From assembly GCF_000373965.1 (NCBI RefSeq), contig NZ_KB892834.1:510769-574768 (forward strand): a stretch of DNA of 64,000 bases, read 5' to 3'. How positions within the stretch are numbered: position 1 is the stretch's first letter; every line of letters starts with the position of its first letter. This DNA is from Uliginosibacterium gangwonense DSM 18521 (GTDB lineage Bacteria > Pseudomonadota > Gammaproteobacteria > Burkholderiales > Rhodocyclaceae). Below the pieces are notes generated by a model. That model searched no databases, was not told the DNA's origin, and saw only the letters and a list, made by a program, of their open reading frames with translations. Of this stretch, positions 1 through 9,064 are shown one piece after another. The position numbers and the translations under genes were made by a program.

Positions 1-1446
1 ATTATCGAGCTGATGTACCAGGGCAAGATGAATGGCTTCATCGTGCAGGGCTTCAACCCGCTGGCCTCCTTCCCAGATGCCAACAAGGTGGCTGAAGCCT
101 TCGCCAAGCTCAAGTACATGGTCATCATCGACCCGATCGCCACCGAGACTTCCACCTTCTGGAAGAATCAGGGCGAATCCAACGATGTGGATACGGCCAA
201 GATCCAGACGGAAGTCTTCCGCCTGCCCTCCACCTGCTTTGCCGAAGAAGACGGCTCCATCGTCAATTCCGCCCGCTGGCTGCAATGGCACTTCAAGGGT
301 GCCGAGCCGCCGGGAGAAGCCAAGTCCGACCAGGAAATCATCGGTGAGCTGTTCGTGGCGCTGCGCGATCTGTACCGCAAGGATGGCGGCAAGGTGGCCG
401 ACCCGATCCTCAACCTCTCTTGGGCCTATCGTGATCCCAAGGCGCCCACGCCCGAGGAACTGGCGCGGGAATCGAATGGCCGCGCGCTCGCCGATATTCC
501 CGATCCCGCCGACAAGACCAAGACGCTGGTCAAGAAGGGCGAGCAGTTGCCCGGCTTCGCCACCTTGCAGGACGACGGCACAACCGCCTGCGCCTGCTGG
601 ATTTTCTCCGGCAGTTGGACGCAGGCAGGCAACCAGATGTCCCGCCGGGACAACACCGATGTTGGCCTGGGCAACACGCCGGGCTGGGCATGGGCCTGGC
701 CCGCGAACCGGCGCATCCTCTACAACCGTGCCTCCTGTGATGCCAATGGCAAGCCCTGGGATGCATCGCGCCGCCTGATCGCCTGGAATGGCGAGCGCTG
801 GGCCGGGATCGATGTGCCGGACTTCAAGGTGGATGCGGCCCCCGAGACGGGCATGAACCCATTCATCATGAACCCGGAAGGCTACGGGCGTCTCTTCAGT
901 GTGGATAAGCTCGTCGACGGGCCTTTCCCGGAACACTATGAACCGATGGAATCCCCGCTGGGCACAAACCCGCTGCACCCCAAGGTGGTGAGCAGCCCGG
1001 CCGTGCGCCTGTTCAAGAGCGACAAGGACCGTTTGGGTACGCATACGGAATATCCGTATGTAGGCACCACCTATCGGCTCACCGAACACTTCCAGTTCTG
1101 GACCAAGTCCGTGCGGCTTAACGCCATCGCGCAACCCGAGCAGTTCGTGGAAATTGGCGAAGTGCTGGCGCAGGAAAAAGGCATCCGCCAGGGCGACTGG
1201 GTCAAGGTCAGCTCCAAGCGCGGCTTCGTCAAAGCCCGCGCGGTGGTCACCAAACGCGTCAAAGCACTGACGGTCAACAAGAAAACCCTGCATCAAATCG
1301 GCATACCTCTGCACTGGGGCTGGGAGGGGGTGGCCAAGAAGGGCTATCTGACCAATCGCCTCTCGCCCTCAGTCGGTGACTGCAATACGCAGACGCCTGA
1401 ATACAAGGCATTCCTTGTCAACATTGAAAAGATCGCGGGGGTCTGA
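1..1446 (+). CDS. fdnG: Formate dehydrogenase-N (respiratory, periplasmic) alpha subunit, C-terminal part
   Basis: This is the molybdenum/tungsten-bis-MGD catalytic subunit that oxidises formate to CO2 at the periplasmic face and feeds electrons to the quinone pool through the beta and gamma subunits. The reading frame is open from base 1, so the gene begins outside the window; about 481 residues are visible of a family length near 1000. The visible part includes the conserved [15 protein letters not shown] segment and the C-terminal dinucleotide-binding domain (region of [11 protein letters not shown] and GDWVKVSS). The twin-arginine signal and the active-site Cys/Sec lie upstream and cannot be judged. 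The stop is 2 bp before the beta-subunit gene, consistent with one operon. fdnG and fdoG paralogues cannot be told apart here. Confidence 0.93.
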   Translation: MIELMYQGKMNGFIVQGFNPLASFPDANKVAEAFAKLKYMVIIDPIATETSTFWKNQGESNDVDTAKIQTEVFRLPSTCFAEEDGSIVNSARWLQWHFKGAEPPGEAKSDQEIIGELFVALRDLYRKDGGKVADPILNLSWAYRDPKAPTPEELARESNGRALADIPDPADKTKTLVKKGEQLPGFATLQDDGTTACACWIFSGSWTQAGNQMSRRDNTDVGLGNTPGWAWAWPANRRILYNRASCDANGKPWDASRRLIAWNGERWAGIDVPDFKVDAAPETGMNPFIMNPEGYGRLFSVDKLVDGPFPEHYEPMESPLGTNPLHPKVVSSPAVRLFKSDKDRLGTHTEYPYVGTTYRLTEHFQFWTKSVRLNAIAQPEQFVEIGEVLAQEKGIRQGDWVKVSSKRGFVKARAVVTKRVKALTVNKKTLHQIGIPLHWGWEGVAKKGYLTNRLSPSVGDCNTQTPEYKAFLVNIEKIAGV

Positions 1447-1448
1447 TT

Positions 1449-2336
1449 ATGCCATTACAATCTCTGGACATCCTGCGTCGTTCCGCCACCACCACGCCCA
1501 GCACGCAGGCGCGCAAACCGATTGAAGTCGCCAAGCTCATTGACGTGACCACCTGCATCGGCTGCAAAGCCTGCCAAGTGGCCTGCTCGGAATGGAATGA
1601 TCTGCGCGAAGATGTGGGTAGCTGCATCGGCGTATATGACAACCCCATTGATCTTTCCGCCCAGGCCTGGACGGTGATGCGCTTCACTGAAACCGAGGAG
1701 AATGGCAAGCTCGAATGGCTCATCCGCAAGGATGGCTGCATGCACTGCGCCGACCCCGGTTGCCTGAAAAGCTGCCCCTCGCCGGGCGCGATCATCCAGT
1801 ACAAGAACGGGATCGTCGATTTCAACGAGGAAAACTGCATCGGCTGCGGCTACTGCGTGACCGGTTGCCCCTTCAACGTGCCGCGTATTTCCAAGGAAGA
1901 CAGCAAGGCCTACAAGTGCTCGCTGTGCTCCGATCGCGTTGCCGTGGGGCAGGAGCCCGCCTGCGTGAAGACCTGCCCGACCGGCGCCATCCAGTTCGGC
2001 AGCAAGGAAGACATGAAGGAAGTGGCCGCCACCCGGATTGCCGACCTCAAGAAGCGCGGCTACGACAACGCCGGCCTCTACGACCCTGAAGGCGTGGGTG
2101 GCACCCATGTGATGTATGTGCTGCACCATGCGGATAAACCGCAGCTCTACCACAATCTGCCTAAGAATCCGACGATCAGCCCGCTGGTCTCCCTGTGGAA
2201 GGGGGCTACCAAACCGCTCGCTACCCTCGCCTTGGCAGGGATCGCGCTGGGTAGCCTGTTCCATTACGTTGCCAAGGGACCCAATGAGGTTTCCAAGGAG
2301 ATTGAAGACGAAATCGAGAAGGAGGACGCACAATGA
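1449..2336 (+). CDS. fdnH: Formate dehydrogenase-N beta subunit, four [4Fe-4S] ferredoxin-type protein
   Basis: The protein carries electrons from the alpha-subunit active site to the membrane cytochrome b. The 295-residue sequence has the full set of ferredoxin-type cysteine clusters: [12 protein letters not shown] near residue 36, [15 protein letters not shown] near residue 97, [13 protein letters not shown] near residue 129, and a later group with CSLC and CVKTCP. A single C-terminal membrane segment (about residues 258-275, rich in L, A and G) anchors it on the periplasmic side. The length is normal for the family. It starts 2 bp after fdnG and its TGA overlaps the fdnI start as ATGA, so the three subunits are probably translationally coupled. 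Confidence 0.95.
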   Translation: MPLQSLDILRRSATTTPSTQARKPIEVAKLIDVTTCIGCKACQVACSEWNDLREDVGSCIGVYDNPIDLSAQAWTVMRFTETEENGKLEWLIRKDGCMHCADPGCLKSCPSPGAIIQYKNGIVDFNEENCIGCGYCVTGCPFNVPRISKEDSKAYKCSLCSDRVAVGQEPACVKTCPTGAIQFGSKEDMKEVAATRIADLKKRGYDNAGLYDPEGVGGTHVMYVLHHADKPQLYHNLPKNPTISPLVSLWKGATKPLATLALAGIALGSLFHYVAKGPNEVSKEIEDEIEKEDAQ

Positions 2337-2953
2337 TCCGCGATCCCAAGGACCTCAAGCGCTATAACGCCTCCGAGCGCGTCAATCACTGGATTGTCGG
2401 TATCAGCTTTATACTGCTGGCATTATCCGGGTTGTCGTTCTTCCATCCCGCCTTCTTCCCACTCAACCAGTTGTTTGGCGGGCCGGTGTGGGCGCGGATT
2501 CTGCACCCCTTTGTGGGCGTGGTGATGGCCGTGGCCTTCTTCATCATCTTCTTCCGCTTCCGCAAGCTCAACGTGATGCACGCCAGCGACTGGGAATGGC
2601 TCAAACGCAGCCATGAAATGGTCAATGGGGATGACCACAACATGCCCGAGCAAGGCAAGTACAACGGCGGGCAGAAGATGCTGTTCTGGGTGCTGGGCCT
2701 GTGCATGCTGGGTATGACGGTTTCCGGCATCCTCATCTGGCGCGCCTATTTTGGTTTTGACATTACCCTGGTGCGCTTGGGCGCCGTGGCCCATGCCGCC
2801 GTGGCCGCCGTGATGATCGGGCTCATCATGGTGCACGTCTATGCCGCCATCTGGGTGAAGGGCACGGTGCGTGCGATGTGGTACGGCACCGTTACCCGCG
2901 CCTGGGCCAAGCAGCATCACCGCGCATGGTATCGGCAGGTTACCGGCAAGTAG
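2333..2953 (+). CDS. fdnI: Formate dehydrogenase-N gamma subunit, cytochrome b556
   Basis: This is the membrane subunit that holds two b-type haems and passes electrons to (mena)quinone. The 206 residues show four hydrophobic helices (starting at about residues 18, 54, 114 and 151) and several histidines near helix ends that suit haem ligation (NHW early, and HAAVAAV and HVYAAIW late). The start ATG overlaps the fdnH stop by 4 bp. The family context and order alpha-beta-gamma are canonical. A strong hairpin follows the stop and precedes fdhE. Confidence 0.94.
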   Translation: MIRDPKDLKRYNASERVNHWIVGISFILLALSGLSFFHPAFFPLNQLFGGPVWARILHPFVGVVMAVAFFIIFFRFRKLNVMHASDWEWLKRSHEMVNGDDHNMPEQGKYNGGQKMLFWVLGLCMLGMTVSGILIWRAYFGFDITLVRLGAVAHAAVAAVMIGLIMVHVYAAIWVKGTVRAMWYGTVTRAWAKQHHRAWYRQVTGK

Positions 2954-2975
2954 TCGAAATCGTTTGTCATCAAAG

Positions 2976-3006
2976 CGGCATGCGCAGCATGAATCTGCGC
3001 ATGCCG
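2976..3006 (+). terminator. Perfect 12-bp hairpin between fdnI and fdhE
   Basis: CGGCATGCGCAG at 2976-2987 pairs perfectly with CTGCGCATGCCG at 2995-3006 across a 7-nt loop. Only a weak run of T follows (TAATTTT). It may therefore be a leaky terminator or an mRNA-stabilising hairpin that lowers fdhE expression relative to the structural subunits. Confidence 0.6.
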
Positions 3007-3052
3007 TAATTTTCAGCCCCCTTCAGTTTCCTCAGCAGCCTGCGACGCTTCC

Positions 3053-3874
3053 ATGATCTCTGTACCCTCTTCTTCTCTGCAACCGCCCAGCCTGTTGTGC
3101 CCTGCCGCCGATGTGTTCGCCCAGCGCGCCGAACGCTTCCGCCACCTTGCCACCGGGCATAGTCTCGGCTCCTGGCTGACTTGGCTGGCCGCACTGTGCC
3201 AGACACAGCAGCACGCACTCGATACCCGCAAGGCAACCCCGCATGGCGAAAACCTGCTCGATGATGCCTTTGGCATCATCCGCCCGCTGGCAGCCACATT
3301 GGATCAATCCCCCGCTCTTGCCGGGCTGGATGATGCGGCACTGCGGGTAAGCCTGCAGAGCGCATATCAATACGCCTGCGAGATCACCCCGATTGCCAAC
3401 TGGAACATCGTGGACCTCTTTGCCGCAGCCGCCCTGCAGGTGGCCGGTACGCATCACGCCTTGCAGCAGACGCCTGCTGATGTCCCCCAGAGCGCCCACT
3501 GCCCCTGCTGTGGTGCCGCGCCGGTCGGTGGCATCCTGATGGCCGGGGACGGCAAGGCAGGCGTGCGTTATCTGGAATGTTCACTCTGTTCAAGTCGCTG
3601 GCATGCCGTGCGTGCCCGCTGCACCCTGTGCGACTCCAGCGGCGTGGTCAACTACCTCGGCCTGCAAGGTCATCACCCGGCTGTGCAGGCCGAAACCTGC
3701 GATACCTGCCACGGCTACATCAAGCTATACTCGCAGCTCAAGGACATCCATGTCGACCCTGTGGCCGACGATCTGGCAACCCTGGCGCTGGACGTACTGG
3801 TTGGCGAACAGGGCTTTGCCCGGGGTGCGCCGAATCTGCTGATGCACGAGGGTGAGGCCGTGCTGGCGCACTAG
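3053..3874 (+). CDS. fdhE: Formate dehydrogenase accessory protein FdhE
   Basis: FdhE is a cytoplasmic, rubredoxin-like iron-binding chaperone needed for respiratory formate dehydrogenase maturation before Tat export. The 273-residue sequence shows the characteristic cysteine pairs in the C-terminal half: CPCCGAAPVGG, CSLCSSRWH, CTLCDSSG and CDTCHGYIK, with the typical YSQLKDIHVDPVADDLATLALD segment split around residue 230. It lies about 100 bp after fdnI, past the hairpin at 2976-3006, so it is probably a low-expressed member of the same operon. The ATG at 3053 gives the usual family length. Confidence 0.93.
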   Translation: MISVPSSSLQPPSLLCPAADVFAQRAERFRHLATGHSLGSWLTWLAALCQTQQHALDTRKATPHGENLLDDAFGIIRPLAATLDQSPALAGLDDAALRVSLQSAYQYACEITPIANWNIVDLFAAAALQVAGTHHALQQTPADVPQSAHCPCCGAAPVGGILMAGDGKAGVRYLECSLCSSRWHAVRARCTLCDSSGVVNYLGLQGHHPAVQAETCDTCHGYIKLYSQLKDIHVDPVADDLATLALDVLVGEQGFARGAPNLLMHEGEAVLAH

Positions 3875-3994
3875 TTGGGCCAGAATTTCAAAAACTTATC
3901 CACAACAGGTAGAGATAAGCCGCTTGCAGGGGGAGGCATAACGCATGCATTTCCCTGTTGAAGGCTTGGCCGTAGAAATTCAGGGTTGAGTGTT

Positions 3995-4416
3995 TCATGG
4001 CCGTACAACCTTCAATTCTGCAAGTGCTTGGCCAAGGGGGAACGATAGCCCGATATTCAGGGCCTCCCAACAATCCAGTTTCAGACCACGGAGCAATTCG
4101 CTCAGATTTTCCGTTCCGGCAAAATAAATAGCACACCAAACTAACTCTGCATCGAGTCTGCGTTCAGCATCACCGTATCTCAGCAGTTCTCGAATCTCTT
4201 CAACACTCTTCTTTTCGTAGCCTTCTTGACCGGGAAGAGGGGCTATGAGTCCTGCCTTGAGCACGTGGCAGATAAACTCAAGTACAGATTCACGCCACAC
4301 CTGGGGGTATTACCGTACTGCCCCCCGTAAGTATTCGGTAACATTGCGATGGGTGAGCTGTCGTCAAGCGACAATGAAATGATTTGCTGCTGCAATTCAA
4401 TATCAAACTTAAGCAT
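3995..4416 (-). pseudogene. Frameshifted small gene of unknown function
   Basis: Two overlapping minus-strand frames look like one broken gene. The first starts at ATG 4416 (MLKFDIELQQQI...) and runs to ...YGGQYGNTP; the second continues as QVWRESVLEFICHVLKAGLIAP and ends at 3995. Adding one C to the run of five C (plus strand 4302-4306, read as GGGGG) joins them into a single protein of about 140 residues. The break could be a real one-base deletion or a homopolymer sequencing error. I do not recognise the family. The size and neighbourhood (repeats, orphan genes) would fit a small immunity-type protein, but nothing in the sequence proves it. Confidence 0.6.
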
Positions 4417-4472
4417 ATAGTTACCGTGTCGCGTGTTTCTTTCAATGTTTGAAAGTTGTGCGATACAGCGTG

Positions 4473-4500
4473 GTTGGGAAAGCCGTAGGCATTTCCCAAC
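4473..4500. repeat. REP-like palindrome, copy 1 (GTTGGG stem, GCCGTAGGC loop)
   Basis: GTTGGGAAA (4473-4481) and TTTCCCAAC (4492-4500) form a perfect 9-bp stem around the loop gccgtaggca. The same loop core recurs at 4588-4613 and, inverted, at 37347-37374, each time with a different but still complementary stem. Confidence 0.7.
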
Positions 4501-4570
4501 GCCTTTTGGCAATAGGGCGTGATGGGCGTTATGTGCCAATGTAGAATGGCAATTGCATACTGCTCGGTCC

Positions 4571-4701
4571 CCGTAACCCGGAGTCGATCGGATCAGCCGT
4601 AGGCGTCATCCGACGCATGCCGTCGGTTCGCATAGCCGTCATACGTCAGAAGGCACTGTGCTTTTCTGGCCTACAATTTAAACATTCATTCCGGGTTACG
4701 G
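4571..4701. repeat. Compound repeat with 12-bp terminal inverted repeats, containing REP-like copy 2
   Basis: CCGTAACCCGGA at 4571-4582 is the exact inverse of TCCGGGTTACGG at 4690-4701. Inside, TCGGAT (4588-4593) pairs with ATCCGA (4608-4613) around a loop holding GCCGTAGGCG, and CCGACG (4610-4615) pairs with CGTCGG (4621-4626). The two inner hairpins share bases, so only one can form at a time. The right end lies 7 bp past the stop of the membrane-protein gene at 4709. No open reading frame is inside. It looks like a REP/BIME or MITE-type non-autonomous element. Confidence 0.6.
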
Positions 4702-4708
4702 CCTTGTC

Positions 4709-5083
4709 TTACCGGTCAAGCTCACGCGCTCGTTTGACCTGATCTTTCGGCTTGCATTCCGTACGTTCAAATACGTAGCCATCAGGCCATGTGAGTCCCA
4801 CTTGAACAGCCCGAGTCTTCAGTGCTGCAATGTCGTCCACTCTCCCATAGGCCCAAATACGCCATCTGGGCACCGCGTAGGACCACCAGGACCAAGCGAT
4901 AACGAACCCCAAAACGAACAGGGCCAACAGAACCCCTAGCTCTTTTGGAGTTGCCGGGTGGTCGGGGTTCGGCGCCAGCAGAAGTATCCAAAAACATATG
5001 GGTGTGAACATTAGAGGTATCACCGGGATGTTGACCCAGATAGTGCCAACGGCTATCGCATAATTGATCGACACGCGTTTCAT
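4709..5083 (-). CDS. Small membrane protein of unknown function
   Basis: A 124-residue protein with two clear hydrophobic helices, about residues 13-37 (VWVNIP...FWILLLA-like stretch) and 48-69 (LGVLLALFVLGFVIAWSWW), then a soluble, basic C-terminal tail of about 50 residues (ending KPKDQVKRARELDR). I do not recognise the family. It stands alone on the minus strand, between the compound repeat at 4571-4701 and the ribose operon promoter region. Codon use and ORF integrity support a real gene; the function is unknown. Confidence 0.6.
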   Translation of the reverse strand: MKRVSINYAIAVGTIWVNIPVIPLMFTPICFWILLLAPNPDHPATPKELGVLLALFVLGFVIAWSWWSYAVPRWRIWAYGRVDDIAALKTRAVQVGLTWPDGYVFERTECKPKDQVKRARELDR

Positions 5084-5361
5084 TGAAAATGGCTACCTAT
5101 GGTGTAGAAAAAGTCAGTGCCTGACTGGATTCACTAACAGTCAGGTTGGCTTCCGGTTGCAATCGTTTATCCTACACTCAGGAATGACGGTAGTCTCTTT
5201 CCGGCCATCTGCCAGCCATTGCTGTGATGCAGGTTGAGAGCACGCCCTTTGGCGGACCCCGGCTTGTGCTTTGACCGCATCCTTGCACGACCATGCACTG
5301 CTTCTAAAGAGGGGAAATCCGGGGTTTGTTGGCCTCGGGTTTCCCCTTATTCATTTTGTTC
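5084..5361. other. Intergenic stretch upstream of the ribose operon promoter
   Basis: I see no convincing gene, RNA or repeat in this part. Together with the promoter, operators and leader to 5503 it makes a gene-free gap of about 420 bp. It separates the accessory patch from the rbs operon. Confidence 0.5.
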
Positions 5362-5389
5362 TTGCTTCCCGAAATGAACTCACTAATAA
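5362..5389 (+). promoter_or_regulatory. Sigma-70-type promoter of the rbs operon
   Basis: TTGCTT at 5362-5367 and TAATAA at 5384-5389 are separated by 16 bp. The -10 box ends 4 bp before the twin operator palindromes, so bound repressor would cover the transcription start. The match is inferred by eye. Confidence 0.5.
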
Positions 5390-5393
5390 TTAC

Positions 5394-5417
5394 GCAAACG
5401 TTTGCGCAAACGTTTGC
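5394..5417. promoter_or_regulatory. Twin LacI/GalR-family operators (probable RbsR sites)
   Basis: Two copies of the perfect palindrome GCAAACGTTTGC abut head to tail at 5394-5405 and 5406-5417. A degenerate third half-site (GCAAACTTTGTG) follows near 5426. The central CG with AAAC/GTTT arms is the classic LacI/GalR-family operator shape. The obvious ligand is the LacI-type regulator at 9065 in the same operon, giving ribose-relieved autorepression. Confidence 0.8.
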
Positions 5418-5503
5418 CTGGACGGCGCAAACTTTGTGAAGGGCTGTTGCCCTTGACGACTTATCCACATATACCGGGCGGAAGAACATCAAAGGAGCGT
5501 TCC

Positions 5504-6454
5504 ATGATTACTCGTCGCTTTGCTCTCAAGTCGCTGGCCGTGATGGCCGTACTCGCCGCATTCCCGATGTCGCAGGCCATGGCTGCCGAAGGTGGCAAGC
5601 CCAAGGTGGCCTTGGTGATGAAGTCGCTGGCCAATGAGTTCTTCCAGACCATGGAAGAGGGTGCCAAGGCTCACCAGAAGCAGCACGCTGCTGAATATGG
5701 GCTGATTGCCAACGGTATCAAGGACGAAACCGACACCACCGCACAGATCAAGATCATCCAGCAGATGATTGTGGAAAAGGTTGATGCCATTGTGCTGGCC
5801 CCGGCAGATTCCAAGGCGCTGGTGCCGGTGGTGAAGGAAGCTGTGGACAAGGGCGTGCTGGTGGTCAATATCGACAACAAGCTCGACGAAGCAGCGCTGA
5901 AGGAAAAAGGCTTGGTCGTGCCTTTCGTAGGCCCGGATAACCGCAAGGGTGCCCGTCTGGTGGGTGACTATCTGGCCAAGCAACTGAAGGCTGGCGACAA
6001 GGTTGGTATCCTCGAAGGGGTGTCGACCACGTTCAACGCCCAGCAACGTACCGCAGGCTTCCAGGATGCCATGGCGGCTGCCAAGGTGAAGGTGGTGGGT
6101 GTGCAATCCGGCCAGTGGGAAATGGAAAAGGGCAACCTCGTCGCCAGCGCCATGCTGCGTGAAAACCCCGATCTGAAGGCATTGCTGTGTGGTAACGACA
6201 ACATGGCCCTGGGTGCCGTGGCGGCGGTGAAGACGGCGGGCAAGGCTGGTCAGGTGAAGGTCGTGGGTTATGACAACATCAATGCCATCAAGCCGCTGCT
6301 GAAGGATGGCAAGGTGCTTGCCACGGCGGATCAATATGCAGCCAAGCAAGCCGTGTTCGGCATTGAAACCGCGCTGAATGCAATCAAGGCCAAGAAGTCG
6401 CAGAAGGATCTGCCTGCTGCAGTTGAAACCAAGGTTGATCTGGTTACCAAGTAA
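5504..6454 (+). CDS. rbsB: Ribose ABC transporter periplasmic binding protein
   Basis: RbsB binds D-ribose in the periplasm and delivers it to the RbsAC membrane complex. The 316-residue protein begins with a Sec signal peptide (about residues 1-26, ending SQAMA before AEGG). The mature part is a type-1 periplasmic binding fold, with the family landmarks VALVMKSLANEFFQTM near the N-terminus, APADSKALVP, and VVGYDNINAI near the C-terminus. The start at 5504 is chosen because AAAGGAG lies 7-13 bp upstream and a signal peptide follows at once; the same frame is open further upstream to 5402 but would run through the operators. It is the first gene of rbsBACRKD. Specificity for ribose rests on the linked rbsK and rbsD. 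Confidence 0.93.
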   Translation: MITRRFALKSLAVMAVLAAFPMSQAMAAEGGKPKVALVMKSLANEFFQTMEEGAKAHQKQHAAEYGLIANGIKDETDTTAQIKIIQQMIVEKVDAIVLAPADSKALVPVVKEAVDKGVLVVNIDNKLDEAALKEKGLVVPFVGPDNRKGARLVGDYLAKQLKAGDKVGILEGVSTTFNAQQRTAGFQDAMAAAKVKVVGVQSGQWEMEKGNLVASAMLRENPDLKALLCGNDNMALGAVAAVKTAGKAGQVKVVGYDNINAIKPLLKDGKVLATADQYAAKQAVFGIETALNAIKAKKSQKDLPAAVETKVDLVTK

Positions 6455-6510
6455 GTCTTGATGGGCATACCGCAGCGGCGCAATGCTGTTGCGGTATGCC
6501 GGAGTAATGC

Positions 6511-8049
6511 ATGAACCCGATGCCTTTGTTACGTGGCGAGGGTCTTGGCAAGACTTATGTCACCCCGGTGCTTAGCGGCGTAAGCTTCGACCTGTATGCA
6601 GGCGAGGTATTGGCCTTGACGGGGGAAAACGGTGCTGGCAAGAGCACCCTGTCCAAGATCATTGCCGGTTTGACCGAGCCCACCACGGGGCGCCTGATGT
6701 TGGGCGAAACCCCGTATGCACCCGCATCGCGCCACGAAGCCGAACGCCTGGGGGTACGCATGGTGTTGCAGGAGTTGGGCCTGGTTTCCACCCTTACCGT
6801 GGCCGAGAATCTGTTGCTGGATCACCTGCCCAGCAGGAGTGGGTTCATCCGCCGCAACGAACTCAATGAACTGGCCCGCCGCCAGATGGCCACCATCGGC
6901 TTGGATTACATCGATCCGCGTACCCCTGTAGGTGAGCTGGGCGTGGGCCATCAGCAGATGGTTGAAATCGCCCGCAACCTTGTGGGGGATTGCCGCCTGT
7001 TGATTCTGGACGAACCCACGGCCACGCTGACCAGCCGCGAGATTGAGCACCTCTTCACCCAGATCGCTGCGCTCAAGGCGCGCGGGGTGGGCATCATCTA
7101 TATTTCCCACCGCCTGGATGAACTCGCGCAAATTGCAGACCGTGTGATGGTGCTGCGCGATGGGCGGCATATCGATACCCGCCCGATGCCGGAGATGACG
7201 CAGGACGACATCGTGCGCCTGATGGTGGGGCGCGATGTGCGTGAAGAATTGGATCGCCCACGTCGCCCGGCAGGCAAGGAAGTGCTCTCGGTGCGTGGCC
7301 TGTCGCGTGGCAAGGCGGTGCAGGATGTGTCATTGTCATTGCATGCAGGTGAAGTGCTAGGCGTGGCGGGCTTGGTAGGCGCGGGGCGCACCGAGTTGTT
7401 GCGCCTAATCTACGGTGCCGACCACGCTGATGCCGGTGATATTTTCCTGGATGGATCAAGCACACCGGCCCACATCAGCAGCCCGGTTTCAGCCGTGCGC
7501 CAGGGTATCGGTCTGGTCACCGAAGACCGCAAGGCCCAGGGCTTGCTGCTGACCCAGTCGATCCGCGTCAATACCACGCTGGCGAATATGGCAGCGGTAT
7601 TCCGCAAGGGCTGGTGGCAACCGGCGAGCGAACGCCAGCAGGTAGGCGCCTTGCGCGATACGCTGGCCATCAAGGCCTATTCCATCGAACAGCCGGTGGG
7701 CGAGCTTTCCGGCGGCAATCAGCAGAAGGTGATTTTTGCGCGCTGGCTGCACCGTGACTGCAAGGTCTTGCTGCTCGATGAGCCAACCCGTGGGGTCGAC
7801 ATCGGTGCACGTGCCGACATTTATGCACAGATGGATAAGCTTGCCGCCGCTGGTAAAGGCTTGCTGATGGTGTCCAGCGATTTGCGCGAACTGATGTCGG
7901 TTTGCGACCGCATTGCGGTGATGAGCGCCGGGCGGCTGGTGAGTATTTTCGAGCGTGGCCAGTGGACCCAGCACAATCTGCTGGAAGCAGCCTTCAGCGG
8001 CTATCTTGGCACAGGCAACGCACAGCCCGAAGCGGGCTCGCAACACTGA
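6511..8049 (+). CDS. rbsA: Ribose ABC transporter ATP-binding protein
   Basis: This cytoplasmic ATPase has two fused ABC domains, as is usual for monosaccharide importers of the CUT2 class. The first domain has Walker A GENGAGKST near residue 39, Walker B RLLILDEPTATLTS and a degenerate signature. The second has a degenerate Walker A (GLVGAGRTE), the signature LSGGNQQKV and Walker B LLLDEPTRGVD. The 512-residue length is normal. It sits between the binding protein and the permease, 56 bp after rbsB. Confidence 0.94.
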   Translation: MNPMPLLRGEGLGKTYVTPVLSGVSFDLYAGEVLALTGENGAGKSTLSKIIAGLTEPTTGRLMLGETPYAPASRHEAERLGVRMVLQELGLVSTLTVAENLLLDHLPSRSGFIRRNELNELARRQMATIGLDYIDPRTPVGELGVGHQQMVEIARNLVGDCRLLILDEPTATLTSREIEHLFTQIAALKARGVGIIYISHRLDELAQIADRVMVLRDGRHIDTRPMPEMTQDDIVRLMVGRDVREELDRPRRPAGKEVLSVRGLSRGKAVQDVSLSLHAGEVLGVAGLVGAGRTELLRLIYGADHADAGDIFLDGSSTPAHISSPVSAVRQGIGLVTEDRKAQGLLLTQSIRVNTTLANMAAVFRKGWWQPASERQQVGALRDTLAIKAYSIEQPVGELSGGNQQKVIFARWLHRDCKVLLLDEPTRGVDIGARADIYAQMDKLAAAGKGLLMVSSDLRELMSVCDRIAVMSAGRLVSIFERGQWTQHNLLEAAFSGYLGTGNAQPEAGSQH

Positions 8050-8056
8050 GGTTTCT

Positions 8057-9046
8057 ATGAGCGATATGACTTCAAAATCGGTTTCTCCTGGCTTCAGGAG
8101 TACATTGCGCGGCGCGCTGGGCAACTACATCGGTCTGGTGATTGCGTTGGTGGCGATGGTGGCGCTCTTCGGTTCGCTGAGCGAATACTTCTTCTCCGTC
8201 AGCACTTTTGTGACAATTGCCAATGACATTCCGGCCATTGCCATCATGGCGGTGGGCATGACCTATGTGCTCATCATCGCTGGGATCGACCTGTCGGTCG
8301 GCTCGGTCATGGCGTTGGCCGCTGCGGTGGCAGGCATCGCCATGGTGCAGTGGCAATGGCCGCTGTATCTGGCGATCTTCGTGGCAATGGGCGTGGGCCT
8401 GCTCGCTGGGGCGCTGAACGGCATCATTTCGGTAGCTTGGTGTCTGCCTGCCTTCATCGTCACCCTGGGCATGCTGGAAATCGCCCGGGGCTCTGCCTAC
8501 ATCGCTACCGGCTCGCGCACCCAATACATTGGTGGCGCCATCGAGTGGTTGAGTTCGCCCATGCTGGGTGGGGTGTCGCCCGCTTTCATCATGGCGATTG
8601 CCATTGTGATTGGTGCGCATCTGGTGCTCACACGCTCGGTATTTGGCCGCTACATGATCGGCATCGGCACCAATGAGGAAGCCATGCGGCTGGCCGGTGT
8701 CGACCCGCGCCCGATCAAGGTGGCGGTGTATGCCATTCTTGGCCTTATGGCCGGGCTTGCCGGTATCATCCAGGCTTCCCGTCTGGAAGCGGCCGACCCC
8801 AATGCCGGGATCGGCGCCGAACTGGTGGTGATTGCCTCGGTGGTCATTGGCGGCACCAGCCTCATGGGCGGGCGTGGCTCGGTCATCAGCACTTTCTTTG
8901 GCGTGCTGGTGATCTCGGTGCTGGAAGCCGGGCTGGCGCAGGTGGGCGCAAGCGAGCCGACCAAGCGGATCATCACCGGCTGCGTGATCATCGTGGCGGT
9001 GATCCTGGATATGTATCGTGAGCGGAGGAGGAACCGCCGCAGTTAA
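8057..9046 (+). CDS. rbsC: Ribose ABC transporter permease
   Basis: RbsC is the inner-membrane channel of the ribose importer. The 329 residues form 8-10 hydrophobic helices, with the CUT2 permease landmarks IAGIDLSVGSVMAL, GMLEIARGSAYI and GGTSLMGGRGSV near residues 75-90, 125-150 and 270-285. The start at 8057 is chosen because GAGG precedes it by 5 bp and it lies just after the rbsA stop; the frame is open upstream inside rbsA. The protein probably works as a dimer with one RbsA. Confidence 0.93.
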   Translation: MSDMTSKSVSPGFRSTLRGALGNYIGLVIALVAMVALFGSLSEYFFSVSTFVTIANDIPAIAIMAVGMTYVLIIAGIDLSVGSVMALAAAVAGIAMVQWQWPLYLAIFVAMGVGLLAGALNGIISVAWCLPAFIVTLGMLEIARGSAYIATGSRTQYIGGAIEWLSSPMLGGVSPAFIMAIAIVIGAHLVLTRSVFGRYMIGIGTNEEAMRLAGVDPRPIKVAVYAILGLMAGLAGIIQASRLEAADPNAGIGAELVVIASVVIGGTSLMGGRGSVISTFFGVLVISVLEAGLAQVGASEPTKRIITGCVIIVAVILDMYRERRRNRRS

Positions 9047-9064
9047 TACGGCGGTGTTGCCAGC

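Noticed and set aside
1455..2333. 292-residue open frame antisense to fdnH
   Set aside because: Exact shadow of an iron-sulfur protein gene; no motif of its own.
4473..4701. Integron attC sites suggested by GTTGGG/CCCAAC arms
   Set aside because: attC sites start with RYYYAAC and end with GTTRRRY; here the order is reversed (GTT first, AAC last), there is no second inner pair in the right place, and no integrase is present.
3896..5469. Perfect DnaA boxes TTATCCACA at 3896-3904 and 5461-5469
   Set aside because: Two 9-mers 1.5 kb apart are close to chance expectation in 64 kb; there is no AT-rich unwinding region, box cluster or dnaA/dnaN nearby to suggest an origin.
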